Part shown: in pieces, positions 52,198 to 60,698 of the stretch
Layout: every line of letters starts with the position of its first letter
Position numbering within the stretch: the stretch's first letter is position 1
From: Rhodocyclaceae bacterium
GTDB lineage: Bacteria; Pseudomonadota; Gammaproteobacteria; Burkholderiales; Rhodocyclaceae
Assembly: GCA_004379165.1 (NCBI GenBank)
Contig: NKXK01000018.1
Location: forward strand, 1-64,000
Length of the DNA stretch: 64,000 bases
Reading direction: 5' to 3'
Program-made: the position numbers and the translations under genes
The notes under the pieces: model-generated
Seen by the model: the letters and a program-made list of their open reading frames with translations, nothing else
What the model was told of the DNA's origin: nothing
Database searches by the model: none

Positions 52198-54348
52198 TCA
52201 GGCGCGGGCCTTGCGGATTTCTTCCAGCACCTTCTTGGCCGAATCCTCGATGCGGGTACCCGGACCGAAGATTGCCTTGGCACCTGCTGCGTACAGGGCA
52301 TCGTAGTCCTGCGCCGGGATGACGCCGCCAGCGAAGACGATGATGTCGTCAGCGCCCTGCGCCTTCAGCGACTGGATGATCTGCGGCACCAGCGTCTTGT
52401 GACCGGCGGCCAGCGAGGAGCAGCCAATGGCGTGCACGTCGTTTTCGATCGCCTGACGGGCGGCTTCTTCCGGCGTCTGGAACAACGGCCCCATGTCGAT
52501 ATCGAAGCCGAGGTCGGCGTAGGCAGTCGCGACCACCTTGGCACCGCGGTCGTGGCCATCCTGGCCGAGCTTGGCGATCATGATGCGCGGGCGACGGCCT
52601 TCTTCTTCGGCGAACTTGGCGACATCGGCCTTGATCTCTTCCCAGCTTTCCATACCTTCGACAACGCCTCCATAGACACCGGAAATGGTCTGGTTGTTGG
52701 CGCGGAAACGACCGAAAATCTTTTCCAGCGCATCGGAGACTTCGCCGACCGTGGCACGCAGGCGGATGGCCTTGACGGTGAGGTCGAGCAGATTGCCTTC
52801 GCCGGTTTCAGCAGCCTTGGTCAGTGCATCCAGCGCGGCAGTCACGGCAGCGGTATCGCGCGTTGCACGGATGTTCTTGAGGCGCGCGACCTGCGCTTCG
52901 CGCACGGCGTGGTTGTCGATATCGAGAATCTCGATCGCGTCTTCCTTGGCCAGCTTGTACTTGTTGACGCCGACGATGACGTCCTTGCCCGAGTCGATTC
53001 GCGCCTGCTTGTCGGCGGCGCAGGTTTCGACCTGCATCTTGGCCCAGCCGGACTCAACCGCCTTGGTCATGCCACCCATGGCCTCGATTTCCTGGATGAT
53101 GCCCCAGGCCTTGTCGGCCATGTCCTGGGTCAGCTTCTCCATCATGTAGGAGCCGGCCCAAGGATCGACGACATTGGTGATGTGGGTTTCTTCCTGAATG
53201 ATCAACTGGGTGTTGCGGGCGATACGGGCGGAGAATTCGGTCGGCAGCGCAATGGCTTCGTCGAGCGCGTTGGTGTGCAGGGACTGGGTGCCACCGAAGA
53301 CGGCCGCCATCGCTTCGATGGTGGTGCGCACGACGTTGTTGTACGGATCCTGCTCGGTCAGCGACCAACCCGATGTCTGCGAGTGGGTACGCAGCATCAT
53401 CGACTTCGGGCTCTTGGCGTTGAAGCCGGACATGATGCGGTGCCACAGCAGGCGGGCAGCGCGCATCTTGGCGATTTCGAGGTAGAAGTTCATGCCGACG
53501 GCCCAGAAGAAGGACAGACGGCCGGCGAAGGTATCGACATCCATACCCGAGGCGATGCCGGTACGGACGTATTCCATACCGTCGGCCAGCGTGAAGGCCA
53601 GCTCGATGGCCTGGTTGGCGCCGGCTTCCTGGATGTGATAACCCGAAATCGAGATCGAGTTGAACTTCGGCATGTGCTGCGCGGTATAGCCGAAAATGTC
53701 GGCGATGATCTTCATCGACGGCTTGGGCGGATAGATATAGGTATTCCGCACCATGAATTCTTTAAGGATGTCGTTCTGGATCGTGCCCGACAGCTTTTCC
53801 TGCGAAACGCCCTGTTCTTCCGCGGCGACGATGTAGCCGGCAAGAATCGGCAGCACGGCGCCGTTCATGGTCATCGAAACCGAAATCTTGTCGAGCGGGA
53901 TACCGTCGAAAAGAATCTTCATGTCTTCGACCGAGTCGATCGCCACACCGGCCTTGCCGACGTCGCCGACGACGCGGGGATTATCGGAGTCGTAACCGCG
54001 GTGGGTCGCCAGGTCGAAGGCCACCGAGACACCCTGACCGCCGGCGGCGAGCGCCTTGCGATAGAAGGCATTGGAAGCCTCGGCCGTGGAGAAACCGGCG
54101 TATTGACGGATGGTCCACGGTTTGACCGCGTACATCGTCGGCTGCGGGCCGCGCAGGAAGGGAGCGACGCCCGGCAGGGTATCGGAGAATTCGAGTTGCT
54201 CGACGTCCTTCTTTGTATACAGCGCTTTGACCTTGAGGCCTTCCGGGGTATTCCAGACCAAATTGTTAACGTCGCCACCAGGCGACTGCTTGGCAGCGGC
54301 CTTTTCCCAGACGTCCAGATTGTTGGAATCAAAGAACTTTTCAGACAT
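52198..54348 (-). CDS. mcm: Adenosylcobalamin-dependent methylmalonyl-CoA mutase
   Basis: Interconverts methylmalonyl-CoA and succinyl-CoA. Single-chain form of 716 residues: a substrate-binding TIM barrel ([21 protein letters not shown], then the [12 protein letters not shown] segment) and a C-terminal cobalamin domain with GQDGHDRG (the His is the lower cobalt ligand) and [12 protein letters not shown]. The ATG at 54348 ([14 protein letters not shown]) is chosen because it has GAGGGGTGT upstream and is the usual N-terminus; an ATG at 54429 would be inside the promoter. The upstream region holds a perfect palindrome between a -35 and a -10 element. Confidence 0.96.
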   Translation of the reverse strand: MSEKFFDSNNLDVWEKAAAKQSPGGDVNNLVWNTPEGLKVKALYTKKDVEQLEFSDTLPGVAPFLRGPQPTMYAVKPWTIRQYAGFSTAEASNAFYRKALAAGGQGVSVAFDLATHRGYDSDNPRVVGDVGKAGVAIDSVEDMKILFDGIPLDKISVSMTMNGAVLPILAGYIVAAEEQGVSQEKLSGTIQNDILKEFMVRNTYIYPPKPSMKIIADIFGYTAQHMPKFNSISISGYHIQEAGANQAIELAFTLADGMEYVRTGIASGMDVDTFAGRLSFFWAVGMNFYLEIAKMRAARLLWHRIMSGFNAKSPKSMMLRTHSQTSGWSLTEQDPYNNVVRTTIEAMAAVFGGTQSLHTNALDEAIALPTEFSARIARNTQLIIQEETHITNVVDPWAGSYMMEKLTQDMADKAWGIIQEIEAMGGMTKAVESGWAKMQVETCAADKQARIDSGKDVIVGVNKYKLAKEDAIEILDIDNHAVREAQVARLKNIRATRDTAAVTAALDALTKAAETGEGNLLDLTVKAIRLRATVGEVSDALEKIFGRFRANNQTISGVYGGVVEGMESWEEIKADVAKFAEEEGRRPRIMIAKLGQDGHDRGAKVVATAYADLGFDIDMGPLFQTPEEAARQAIENDVHAIGCSSLAAGHKTLVPQIIQSLKAQGADDIIVFAGGVIPAQDYDALYAAGAKAIFGPGTRIEDSAKKVLEEIRKARA

Positions 54349-54422
54349 GACACACCCCTCGCTGATTCGATTTTTTTGGGCCGATGATGCAGAATCCAAA
54401 ATTCTACGCCGTTGGGCCCAGC

Positions 54423-54451
54423 TTGACATACCCAGCCGTACATAATACTTT
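54423..54451 (+). promoter_or_regulatory. Sigma-70 promoter of the gntR-type gene
   Basis: Perfect TTGACA at 54423-54428, 17-base spacer, TACTTT at 54446-54451. Transcription would begin around 54458, inside the palindrome at 54453-54466, as expected for autoregulation. Confidence 0.6.
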
Positions 54452-54471
54452 ATCCATAATTATGGACGCAA
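54442..54471 (-). promoter_or_regulatory. Sigma-70 promoter of the mcm operon
   Basis: Minus strand TTGCGT (54471-54466), 18-base spacer, TATTAT (54447-54442). The spacer holds the 14-bp palindrome. Predicted start near 54435, leader about 87 bases. Confidence 0.6.
54453..54466. promoter_or_regulatory. Palindromic operator in the mcm/gntR intergenic region
   Basis: TCCATAATTATGGA, a perfect 14-bp palindrome in the spacer of the mcm promoter and over the predicted start of the divergent regulator gene. The 12-bp core CCATAATTATGG recurs once in the window, upstream of the cobalamin riboswitch (60354-60369). A likely binding site for the adjacent GntR/FCD repressor. Confidence 0.7.
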
Positions 54472-54514
54472 GTCGGCAACGCACCGACTTCGCCATGCCC
54501 ACCTTCACACCACC

Positions 54515-55180
54515 ATGACCCGAATTGCACCTATCGCGCTCTACCAGGAAGTCGCCGAACGACTGCGACAACGGATCTTTGCGCACGAACTGACGCCGGG
54601 CACCTGGATCGACGAGCAGAAGCTCGCCGAACAGTACGGCATCTCCCGCACACCGCTGCGCGAAGCGCTCAAGGTTCTCGCCTCCGAAGGTCTGGTCGAA
54701 CTCAAGCCACGCCGTGGCTGCTACGTGACTGAAATCTCGCGTCAGGACCTCGACGACATCTTCCCGCTGATGGCCATGCTCGAAGGCCGCTGCGCGGCCG
54801 ATGCCGTCCGCCATGCCAAACCAGGTGACATCAAGGCCCTGCGCGCAACACACGACCGTCTGGAAGCCGCATCGCGGGATGGCGAGATTACCGCCTTCTT
54901 CGAAGCCAACCAGGCTTTCCACCGCCAGATTCAGGAACTTGCCGGCAATCGCTGGCTGTTGTCGGTCATCCAGGATCTGCGCAAGGTACTCAAGCTGTCA
55001 CGCCTGCATTCGCTGTCACTCGAAGGCCGCCTGCAGCAGTCACTCGACGAGCATCGCCTGATCATGGCTGCCTTCGAAAACGGCAACGCCGAGCAGGCCG
55101 AGAAGCTGATGCATGACCACCTGTTGTCCGGCCGGGAGGCACTGGCCAAGATGGACGCCAAAGCCGCGAAAGCCGCCTGA
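54515..55180 (+). CDS. GntR-family regulator with FCD effector domain
   Basis: A 221-residue transcription factor. The N-terminal winged helix contains LYQEVAERLRQRIFAHELTP and the LAEQYGISRTPLREALKVL recognition region; the C-terminal FCD domain has the metal/ligand positions in FEANQAFHRQIQELAGN and LDEHRLIMAAFENGNAEQAEKLMHDHL. It is divergent from mcm with a palindrome between the two, so it is probably the local regulator of propionyl-CoA metabolism. The effector is unknown; an organic acid or CoA ester is likely for the family. Confidence 0.92.
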   Translation: MTRIAPIALYQEVAERLRQRIFAHELTPGTWIDEQKLAEQYGISRTPLREALKVLASEGLVELKPRRGCYVTEISRQDLDDIFPLMAMLEGRCAADAVRHAKPGDIKALRATHDRLEAASRDGEITAFFEANQAFHRQIQELAGNRWLLSVIQDLRKVLKLSRLHSLSLEGRLQQSLDEHRLIMAAFENGNAEQAEKLMHDHLLSGREALAKMDAKAAKAA

Positions 55181-55191
55181 TTCGATAGCGT

Positions 55192-55224
55192 CTGCGGTCA
55201 ACCCGAAAAACCTTCCGAAATCGG
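55192..55224 (+). repeat. 33-bp dispersed repeat, copy D
   Basis: Starts CTGCGGTCAACCCG and ends CGAAATCGG, closest to the consensus. It lies 11 bases after the regulator stop codon and just before a terminator. Confidence 0.75.
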
Positions 55225-55236
55225 CAACACAGATCG

Positions 55237-55269
55237 AAAAAAAGCCCTGGTCCTCGACCAGGGCTTTTT
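55237..55269. terminator. Bidirectional terminator between gntR-type gene and actP
   Basis: AAAAAAAGCCCTGGT - CCTCG - ACCAGGGCTTTTT: an 8-bp GC-rich stem extended by A-T pairs, with T-runs in both directions. It serves two convergent genes. Confidence 0.92.
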
Positions 55270-55285
55270 GTTACAGGCTTGCGGC

Positions 55286-56950
55286 TTAGTGGTTGGCCGC
55301 GGAGGCAGCACCGAAACCGGTCTGCGCACGCACCCACTGGTCGTCGAAGCCTTCCAGATCGGTCTTGCCGCGAGCCGTGCTGTCGGTCTTCGAACCGATG
55401 AAGGCGAGCAGGAAGGCCACCGGCATCGCGAACAGCGCCGGCTGGGTGTAGGGGAAGAGCGGAGCGGCATTGCCGAGCACATCCACCCACACCGACTTCG
55501 AGAAGAGCACGAAGAGCACAGCGGAGATCAGGCCACCGTAACCACCCAGAAGCGCGCCACGGGTGGTCAGACCACGCCAGTACATCGACAGGATCAGCAC
55601 CGGGAAGTTGGCGGCAGCAGCGACGCCGAAGGCCAGACCGACCATGAAGGCGATGTTCTGCTTCTCGAACAGGATGCCGAGGACGATGGCGACGGCGCCG
55701 AGGCAGATGGTGGCAATCTTGGAAACGCGAATTTCGGTCGCTTCCGACGCTTGCCCCTTCATGATGACGCGAGCGTAGATGTCATGCGAGATCGCCGAAG
55801 CGCCGGCCAGTGCCAGACCCGACACAACCGCCAGAATGGTCGCGAAGGCCACGGCAGCCAGGAAGCCGAGCAGCATGTTGCCGCCAACCGCCTTGGCCAG
55901 GTGCATGGCAACCATGTTGCCGCCACCGATCAGCTTGCCGCCGATGGTGCCGCCTTCGAAGAACTCCGGATTCTGACCGACGATCAGGATGCCGGCGAGG
56001 CCCATCAGGAAGATGACGTTGAAGAAGTAGGCAACGAAACCGGAGGCGTAGAGCACGGACTTACGCGCTTCCTTGGCGTCGGTGACGGTGAAGAAGCGCA
56101 TCAGGATGTGCGGCAGACCTGCAGTACCAAACATCAGTCCCAGACCGAGCGAAATGGCGGTAACCGGATCCTTGAGCAGCGAGCCCGGATACATCAGCTT
56201 GTCGCCCAGCTTGTGCACCGAGGTTGCCTTTTCCAGCAGCGTGGTGAAGGAGAAGCCAAACTGGCTCATTGCCAGCACCATGACCAGCGTACCGCCGGAG
56301 AGAAGCATCACGGCCTTGATGATCTGCACCCAGGTCGTGGCGACCATGCCGCCGAAGGTCACGTAAACCATCATCAGGATGCCGACGGCAAAGATGGCGA
56401 CGTTGTACTCGAGACCGAAGAGCAGCTTGATCAGCTGACCGGCACCGACCATCTGGGCGATCAGGTAGAAGCAGACGACGGTCAGCGAGGAGATCGCGGC
56501 CATCGTGCGCACCTTGCCCTGATCCAGGCGATAGGCAGTGATATCGGAGAAGGTGAACTTGCCGAGGTTACGCAGGCGTTCCGCCATCAGGAACAGGATG
56601 ATCGGCCAGCCGGCGAAGAAGCACAGCATGTAAATGTAGCCGTCGTAGCCCTGGGTGTAGACCATCGCGGTCAGACCCAGCAGCGTGGCGGCGGACATGT
56701 AGTCGCCGGCAATTGCCAGACCGTTCTGGAAACCGGTGATGCCGCCACCCGCGGTATAGAAGTCAGAAGTCGACTTGGTGCGGGAAGCCGCCCAGTAGGT
56801 AATGCCCATCGTCAGTGCGACGAAGATGCAGAACATGATGATGGCGTGCCAGTTGGTCGCCTGCTTTTCGGTTTGCGCGACTGCGTCGGCAGCGAAGGTC
56901 GCTGCCGAGAAGCCGAGCAGCGCGAGTGAGGTGAGGAGATTGCGCATCAT
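55286..56950 (-). CDS. actP: Cation/acetate symporter ActP
   Basis: A 554-residue sodium:solute symporter family protein with an N-terminal signal-like segment and about 13 membrane segments. Family blocks include [37 protein letters not shown] and [12 protein letters not shown]. It takes up acetate, glycolate or other short acids. It overlaps yjcH by 4 bases, the standard yjcH-actP pair. Together with the pcc/mcm genes it points to growth on short fatty acids. Confidence 0.95.
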   Translation of the reverse strand: MMRNLLTSLALLGFSAATFAADAVAQTEKQATNWHAIIMFCIFVALTMGITYWAASRTKSTSDFYTAGGGITGFQNGLAIAGDYMSAATLLGLTAMVYTQGYDGYIYMLCFFAGWPIILFLMAERLRNLGKFTFSDITAYRLDQGKVRTMAAISSLTVVCFYLIAQMVGAGQLIKLLFGLEYNVAIFAVGILMMVYVTFGGMVATTWVQIIKAVMLLSGGTLVMVLAMSQFGFSFTTLLEKATSVHKLGDKLMYPGSLLKDPVTAISLGLGLMFGTAGLPHILMRFFTVTDAKEARKSVLYASGFVAYFFNVIFLMGLAGILIVGQNPEFFEGGTIGGKLIGGGNMVAMHLAKAVGGNMLLGFLAAVAFATILAVVSGLALAGASAISHDIYARVIMKGQASEATEIRVSKIATICLGAVAIVLGILFEKQNIAFMVGLAFGVAAAANFPVLILSMYWRGLTTRGALLGGYGGLISAVLFVLFSKSVWVDVLGNAAPLFPYTQPALFAMPVAFLLAFIGSKTDSTARGKTDLEGFDDQWVRAQTGFGAASAANH

Positions 56951-57267
56951 TTCTTATCCTTCCAGGCTTCCTTGATGATTTCCTGATTCAGCGCATCGAA
57001 CTCGGTGTTGGCGCGCTTGACGTAAACCGCTGTCAGGACCCAGAAGAAAATGAACATCAACAACTCGGCAGTCACGCCAACTGTCCATCGCGACCCCTCG
57101 GCAATCGGCTGACCGAGCGAGGTGGGATTGAAGGCGACGACCAGGACGAAGCCGTAGAACATCGCCAGAACGATAAAGGCCAGTGTCCAGGCGAAGCGGC
57201 TACGACGAGCCACCAGATCCTGAAACTTGGGATTGGCCTTCATGCGCTGATACATTTCTGTACTCAT
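56947..57267 (-). CDS. yjcH: DUF485 inner-membrane protein YjcH
   Basis: A 106-residue protein with two membrane segments, [20 protein letters not shown] at the start and the family block [25 protein letters not shown]485 proteins are encoded beside ActP and probably assist it. An AT-rich block (TTAATTAATAATTA, 57291-57304) lies upstream, in the control region shared with the divergent enoyl-CoA hydratase. Confidence 0.93.
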   Translation of the reverse strand: MSTEMYQRMKANPKFQDLVARRSRFAWTLAFIVLAMFYGFVLVVAFNPTSLGQPIAEGSRWTVGVTAELLMFIFFWVLTAVYVKRANTEFDALNQEIIKEAWKDKK

Positions 57268-57402
57268 GCTGAACTCCTCTGTTTGTTCTTTAATTAATAA
57301 TTACACTTGTGCAACAGACGGAATATATATCTTATACAAGACCTTGGCAATCGCTATTCCGCAGGTGCACAACCCTGCTATCCGGATGAATCAAAACGAA
57401 AA

Positions 57403-58179
57403 ATGAGTACCATCAATCTGACGCTGGACGGCGAAATCGCCACGCTGACACTGAACAACCCTGACAAGCTCAACGCCATCAATCTCTCGATGTGGCAGCA
57501 GATTGCCGCTGACATGCGTCAGATTGATGACGACCCCGGCGTGCGCTGCATCGTCATCCGCGGCGCCGGTAACGAGGCGTTTGCTGCTGGTGGAGACCTC
57601 GAGGAATTCGTCAGCGGCCGCGCCACACTCGAGCAGGCGCTGCACTACCACGGCCAGGTCGCCGAGGCACTGAACGCCATTGCCGACTGCCGTCACCCGA
57701 CGGTGGCTCTGATCGGCGGCGCCTGCATCGGCGGCGGGCTGGAAATCGCGGGCGTCTGCGACCTGCGTATCGCCGGCGAAAAAGCCCGTTTCGGCGCACC
57801 GATCAACCGCCTCGGCTTCTCGATGTACCCGGGCGAAATGGAAGGCCTGCTCAAGCTGGCCGGCGCCGCGGTGATGAAGGAAATCCTGCTCGAAGGGCGC
57901 ATCCTGACCGCCGCCGAAGCCTACGAGAAAGGCCTGGTGACGCGCGTCGTCCCGGACAATCAGGTCGAGGAAGAGGCCTACGCCACCGCCCGCCGCATTT
58001 GCGCCGGCGCCCCGCTCGTTGCTGGCTGGCACAAGCAGTGGATTCGCCGTCTTTCAAATGGCAAGCCGCTGAACGACGAGGAAAAGGCCGCCTCCTTCGC
58101 CTTCCTCGACACCGAGGACTACAAGGAAGGGCTCGCTGCCTTCCTTGAAAAGCGCAAGCCGGTGTTCAAGGCGCGCTGA
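57403..58179 (+). CDS. Enoyl-CoA hydratase/isomerase family protein
   Basis: A 258-residue crotonase-fold enzyme. Oxyanion-hole residues lie in AGNEAFAAGGDLEEF and IGGACIGGGLEIAGVCDLRIA; the usual catalytic Glu of hydratases falls in the region NRLGFSMYPGEMEGLLKL, where the motif is less standard, so the reaction (hydratase, isomerase or another crotonase activity) is not certain. The start MSTINLTLDG is chosen over an upstream ATG at 57307 because the additional residues are not family-like. It is monocistronic and convergent with the TauE gene (0-base gap). Confidence 0.88.
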   Translation: MSTINLTLDGEIATLTLNNPDKLNAINLSMWQQIAADMRQIDDDPGVRCIVIRGAGNEAFAAGGDLEEFVSGRATLEQALHYHGQVAEALNAIADCRHPTVALIGGACIGGGLEIAGVCDLRIAGEKARFGAPINRLGFSMYPGEMEGLLKLAGAAVMKEILLEGRILTAAEAYEKGLVTRVVPDNQVEEEAYATARRICAGAPLVAGWHKQWIRRLSNGKPLNDEEKAASFAFLDTEDYKEGLAAFLEKRKPVFKAR

Positions 58180-58986
58180 TCAGCCGGCAAACACCGTGTG
58201 CAACATCTTCGCCGACAGCAGAATCAGGACGCCGGCGAAGATTTTCTTCAAGGTCGCCACCGGCAGGCGATGCGCCAGCTTCGCCCCCAGCGGGGCGGTA
58301 AAGGTCGATACCACGCTGATCAGCACCAACGCCGGTAGAAACACGTAGCCGACCGACCACTCCGGCAGACCGCCGGTCGTCCAGCCATTGATCAGATAGC
58401 CAGCCGCCCCAGCCAGCGCAATCGGCAAACCGATGGCAGCCGAGGTGCCGATGGCGTTCTTCATATTGACGTTGCACCAGGTCATGAAAGGCACGGACAG
58501 CGAGCCGCCACCGATGGCGACCAGCGCCGAGATGACGCCGATGCCCGTGCCCACGCCCGCCAGACCCAGCGCCCCGGGCAAGTCACGTGACGGCTTGGGT
58601 TTGACGTTGAGGATCATCTGCACCGACACATAGGCCATGAAGCAGGCAAAGAAGATCGCCAGCGGCCGGGTCGGCACCGACGAGGCGACAAACGTCCCGA
58701 GAAAGGTACCCACCAGAACCCCCGGCGCAATCCGGCGCACGATGTCCCAGCGCACGGCGCCGTGAGCGTGATGGGCGCGCAGACTCGACACCGAGGTCAT
58801 GACGATGGCCGCCATCGAGGTACCGAGCGCCAGATGCACCATGTGCTCCGGTGGAAAACCCTGCATCGCGAACATGGTCGTCAGCATCGGCACCATGATC
58901 CCGCCCCCGCCAACGCCCAGCAGGCCGGCAAAAAACCCGACGAAGGCCCCGAGGGCAAGATAGGCGGCAATCCACTCGATAATCAT
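58180..58986 (-). CDS. TauE/SafE-family sulfite/anion exporter
   Basis: A 268-residue membrane protein with about eight segments. The two family repeats are visible as GFFAGLLGVGGGGIMVPML and ALVAIGGGSLSVPFMTW. Relatives move sulfite, sulfoacetate or other organosulfonates; substrate unknown here. It starts 3 bases after the EVE-domain gene. Confidence 0.9.
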   Translation of the reverse strand: MIIEWIAAYLALGAFVGFFAGLLGVGGGGIMVPMLTTMFAMQGFPPEHMVHLALGTSMAAIVMTSVSSLRAHHAHGAVRWDIVRRIAPGVLVGTFLGTFVASSVPTRPLAIFFACFMAYVSVQMILNVKPKPSRDLPGALGLAGVGTGIGVISALVAIGGGSLSVPFMTWCNVNMKNAIGTSAAIGLPIALAGAAGYLINGWTTGGLPEWSVGYVFLPALVLISVVSTFTAPLGAKLAHRLPVATLKKIFAGVLILLSAKMLHTVFAG

Positions 58987-58989
58987 GGC

Positions 58990-59472
58990 TCACTTACTCT
59001 TGAATTGATCCAGGCCCAGCAAGGCCCCGGTGATGAACTGCCACTCCCCGCTGGAGACCGGCATGATGGACAGGCGATTGCCCCGCGCCAGCAGGCGCAT
59101 CCCGGCCAATTCCGGACAGGCGCGCAATTCGGCCAGGGTGAGCAAGCGGGTTTTGCATTCGAAGGCCACATCTCGCAGCCACCAGCGCGGATTATCCCTT
59201 GCCGATTTTGGATCGAAATAGGGGTTTACCGCAGCAAACTGGGTTTCATCCGGGTAGGGCTCGGAAGCGACGCTGCAGATGCCGGCAATCCCCGGCTGCG
59301 CACAACTGGAATGGTAGAAAAATGCCAGGTCACCGATCTGCATGGTGTCGCGCATGAAATTGCGCGCCTGGTAGTTGCGGACGCCCACCCAGGGCAGCGT
59401 CTGACCCGGTGCCGCGGCCAGATCGTCGATGGAAGCCTCGTCCGGCTCCGATTTCATCAGCCAGTACTGCAT
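58990..59472 (-). CDS. EVE-domain protein
   Basis: A 160-residue single-domain protein of the EVE (PUA-like) superfamily, which binds modified bases. It begins MQYWLMKSEPDEASIDDL, and continues with WVGVRNYQARNFMRD and FFYHSSCAQPGIAGI, the family core. I place the start at 59472; the longer frame to 59541 reads through the 6S RNA terminator. Confidence 0.92.
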   Translation of the reverse strand: MQYWLMKSEPDEASIDDLAAAPGQTLPWVGVRNYQARNFMRDTMQIGDLAFFYHSSCAQPGIAGICSVASEPYPDETQFAAVNPYFDPKSARDNPRWWLRDVAFECKTRLLTLAELRACPELAGMRLLARGNRLSIMPVSSGEWQFITGALLGLDQFKSK

Positions 59473-59483
59473 ATCTCGAATCC

Positions 59484-59520
59484 AAAAGGAAAACGGGTGG
59501 CAGTCGTTACACTGCCACCC
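59484..59520 (-). terminator. Intrinsic terminator after 6S RNA
   Basis: Minus strand GGGTGGCAGT - GTAACG - ACTGCCACCC, a perfect 10-bp stem, followed by GTTTTCCTTTT. It separates ssrS from the EVE-domain gene. Confidence 0.9.
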
Positions 59521-59530
59521 GTCGAATAAT

Positions 59531-59712
59531 GGCCCCCGCAAGTGCCGTCAGGCCGGCATCCTGAACCTGGGTTCAGAGTGGTTGCTTTCCTCCCGCATCA
59601 GGCACCTGCGACGAAGCAAGCGCACAACAGCGGTTTCAACGGTCCACAACCGATGCCAATCAGCATTGGTTCAAGGAATGTATGGCCTTCACAAACACCG
59701 CAGGGGACAAAC
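59531..59712 (-). ncRNA. ssrS: 6S RNA
   Basis: About 182 bases on the minus strand directly downstream of zapA, the usual place in proteobacteria. The 5' strand TTTGTCCCCTGCGGTG pairs with the 3' strand CACTTGCGGGGGCC to form the terminal stem. Inside are CCTTGAACC near the 5' side and CTCTGAACCCAGGTTCAGG near the 3' side, typical of betaproteobacterial 6S RNA. It mimics an open promoter and binds sigma-70 RNA polymerase in stationary phase. Ends are estimated from the stem, within a few bases. Confidence 0.88.
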
Positions 59713-59741
59713 GGCGGACGACGCCGAAACAACAGCGGAGA

Positions 59742-60077
59742 TCAGAACTCCAGTTGCTGCTGGGGCGCCAGCACGGCATCAAGTCGTGCTCCCATGTCAG
59801 CGATTCTACGCTTCGCGTCGGAAGTATCAACTGTTTCGGGGACGGTATTTTGCGCTACGCTGGCAGGCATCACCAGCCGCTCGTGGGCGATATTAAGCGC
59901 TGCCATCACGGCAACTTTTTCTGCGATCGTATTCTTGGTGCGCTGGGCGATTTCGCGCATCTTGCCATCAACCAGATCGACCGCCGCCAGCAGGGCGTCG
60001 CGCTCTTCCGGCGCGCAAGCCACGCGGTACTCGCGACCCATGATCTTGACGTCGAGAAAATTCGGCTCAAGGCTCAT
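59742..60077 (-). CDS. zapA: Cell division protein ZapA
   Basis: A 111-residue FtsZ-ring-associated protein. The N-terminal block LDVKIMGREYRVACAPEERDALLAAV and the C-terminal coiled coil are as in ZapA. The start MSLEPNFLDV at 60077 lies 1 base after the upstream small gene; an ATG three codons earlier overlaps it. Confidence 0.92.
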   Translation of the reverse strand: MSLEPNFLDVKIMGREYRVACAPEERDALLAAVDLVDGKMREIAQRTKNTIAEKVAVMAALNIAHERLVMPASVAQNTVPETVDTSDAKRRIADMGARLDAVLAPQQQLEF

Positions 60078-60078
60078 A

Positions 60079-60276
60079 TCAGGCATCCTCAGGAATCTTG
60101 TCGACCAACCCTTCGAGACGCTCGCGGGCGGCCGTCAACGTCTGCCGCAAATGCAAACGCTCGGCTTCGGCCGTCGCCATCTGGTTTCTCAGGACTTCGT
60201 TCTCGGCACGCAGTTGGGCAACCAGAGCAATGACCTGTTCGATTTTGTGTTCGAGCGCTTCGAAATCATCATTCAT
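60079..60276 (-). CDS. ZapB-like small coiled-coil protein
   Basis: A 65-residue protein, entirely coiled-coil: FEALEHKIEQVIALVAQLRA and the following heptads up to RLEGLVDKIPEDA. Proteins of this size directly before zapA are thought to act with it in Z-ring stability. The start MNDDFEALE is chosen; an ATG 12 codons upstream is less likely. Confidence 0.85.
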   Translation of the reverse strand: MNDDFEALEHKIEQVIALVAQLRAENEVLRNQMATAEAERLHLRQTLTAARERLEGLVDKIPEDA

Positions 60277-60353
60277 TGGACCACTATAGAGGGAAAAACA
60301 GCGCTCGGTCAAGGACTAAGCCTCTAATCTAAAAGTGGATTATTGAATCATTT

Positions 60354-60369
60354 CACCATAATTATGGTG
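60354..60369. promoter_or_regulatory. Palindrome upstream of the cobalamin riboswitch
   Basis: CACCATAATTATGGTG, a perfect 16-bp palindrome sharing the 12-bp core CCATAATTATGG with the mcm/gntR operator. A -10-like TATAGA lies at 60388-60393, so the palindrome covers the -35 region of the predicted btuB promoter (start near 60400). Confidence 0.65.
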
Positions 60370-60404
60370 CCATCCCATGCGATAGCGTATAGAATGCGCG
60401 CCGT

Positions 60405-60590
60405 GTCAGGTGCTGCGCAAGGACTCTCCATGCGCAGTTAAACGGGAAAGCGGTGCGTCTGCCCAACAGACCACTCCGCTGCTGCCCCCGCAACGGTAAG
60501 CAAGTGCGGGCGTATCACACAGCCACTGGGATCCTCCTGGGAAGGCGATACGTCAAGACTTGCAAGCCCGGATACCGGCCTGAGACATCC
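60405..60590 (+). promoter_or_regulatory. Cobalamin (B12) riboswitch
   Basis: Aptamer elements in order: TCAGGTGC at 60406-60413, TTAAACGGGAAAGCGGTGCG (about 60439), GCTGCCCCCGCAACGGTAAG (about 60481), GCCACTGGG with CTGGGAAGGCG, and the B12 box AAGCCCGGATACCGGCCTG (60564-60582). It precedes btuB and should lower its expression when adenosyl- or methylcobalamin is plentiful. Beyond it, 60591-60698 contains a small GCCAC/GTGGC hairpin that may be part of the expression platform. Confidence 0.95.
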
Positions 60591-60698
60591 GACGGAAATG
60601 CCACGGGGAGGTGGCGCCTGTTTGCTGGCAACTTTCCCTGAATTTCCTCCACATCAATCTTCCGGCTTGCGGGGACGCCAGCCGGTAAAGGGCAAGCC

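Noticed and set aside
52399..54387. 662-residue plus-strand ORF opposite mcm
   Set aside because: Antisense shadow of methylmalonyl-CoA mutase.
55268..56929. 553-residue plus-strand ORF opposite actP
   Set aside because: Antisense of a membrane transporter gives a hydrophilic His/Gln-rich frame; not a gene.
59202..59237. Repeat-like sequence (CTGCGGTAAACCCC...ATCGG) inside the EVE gene
   Set aside because: Not the same spacing as the intergenic copies and explained by conserved residues of the EVE domain (NPYFDPKS).
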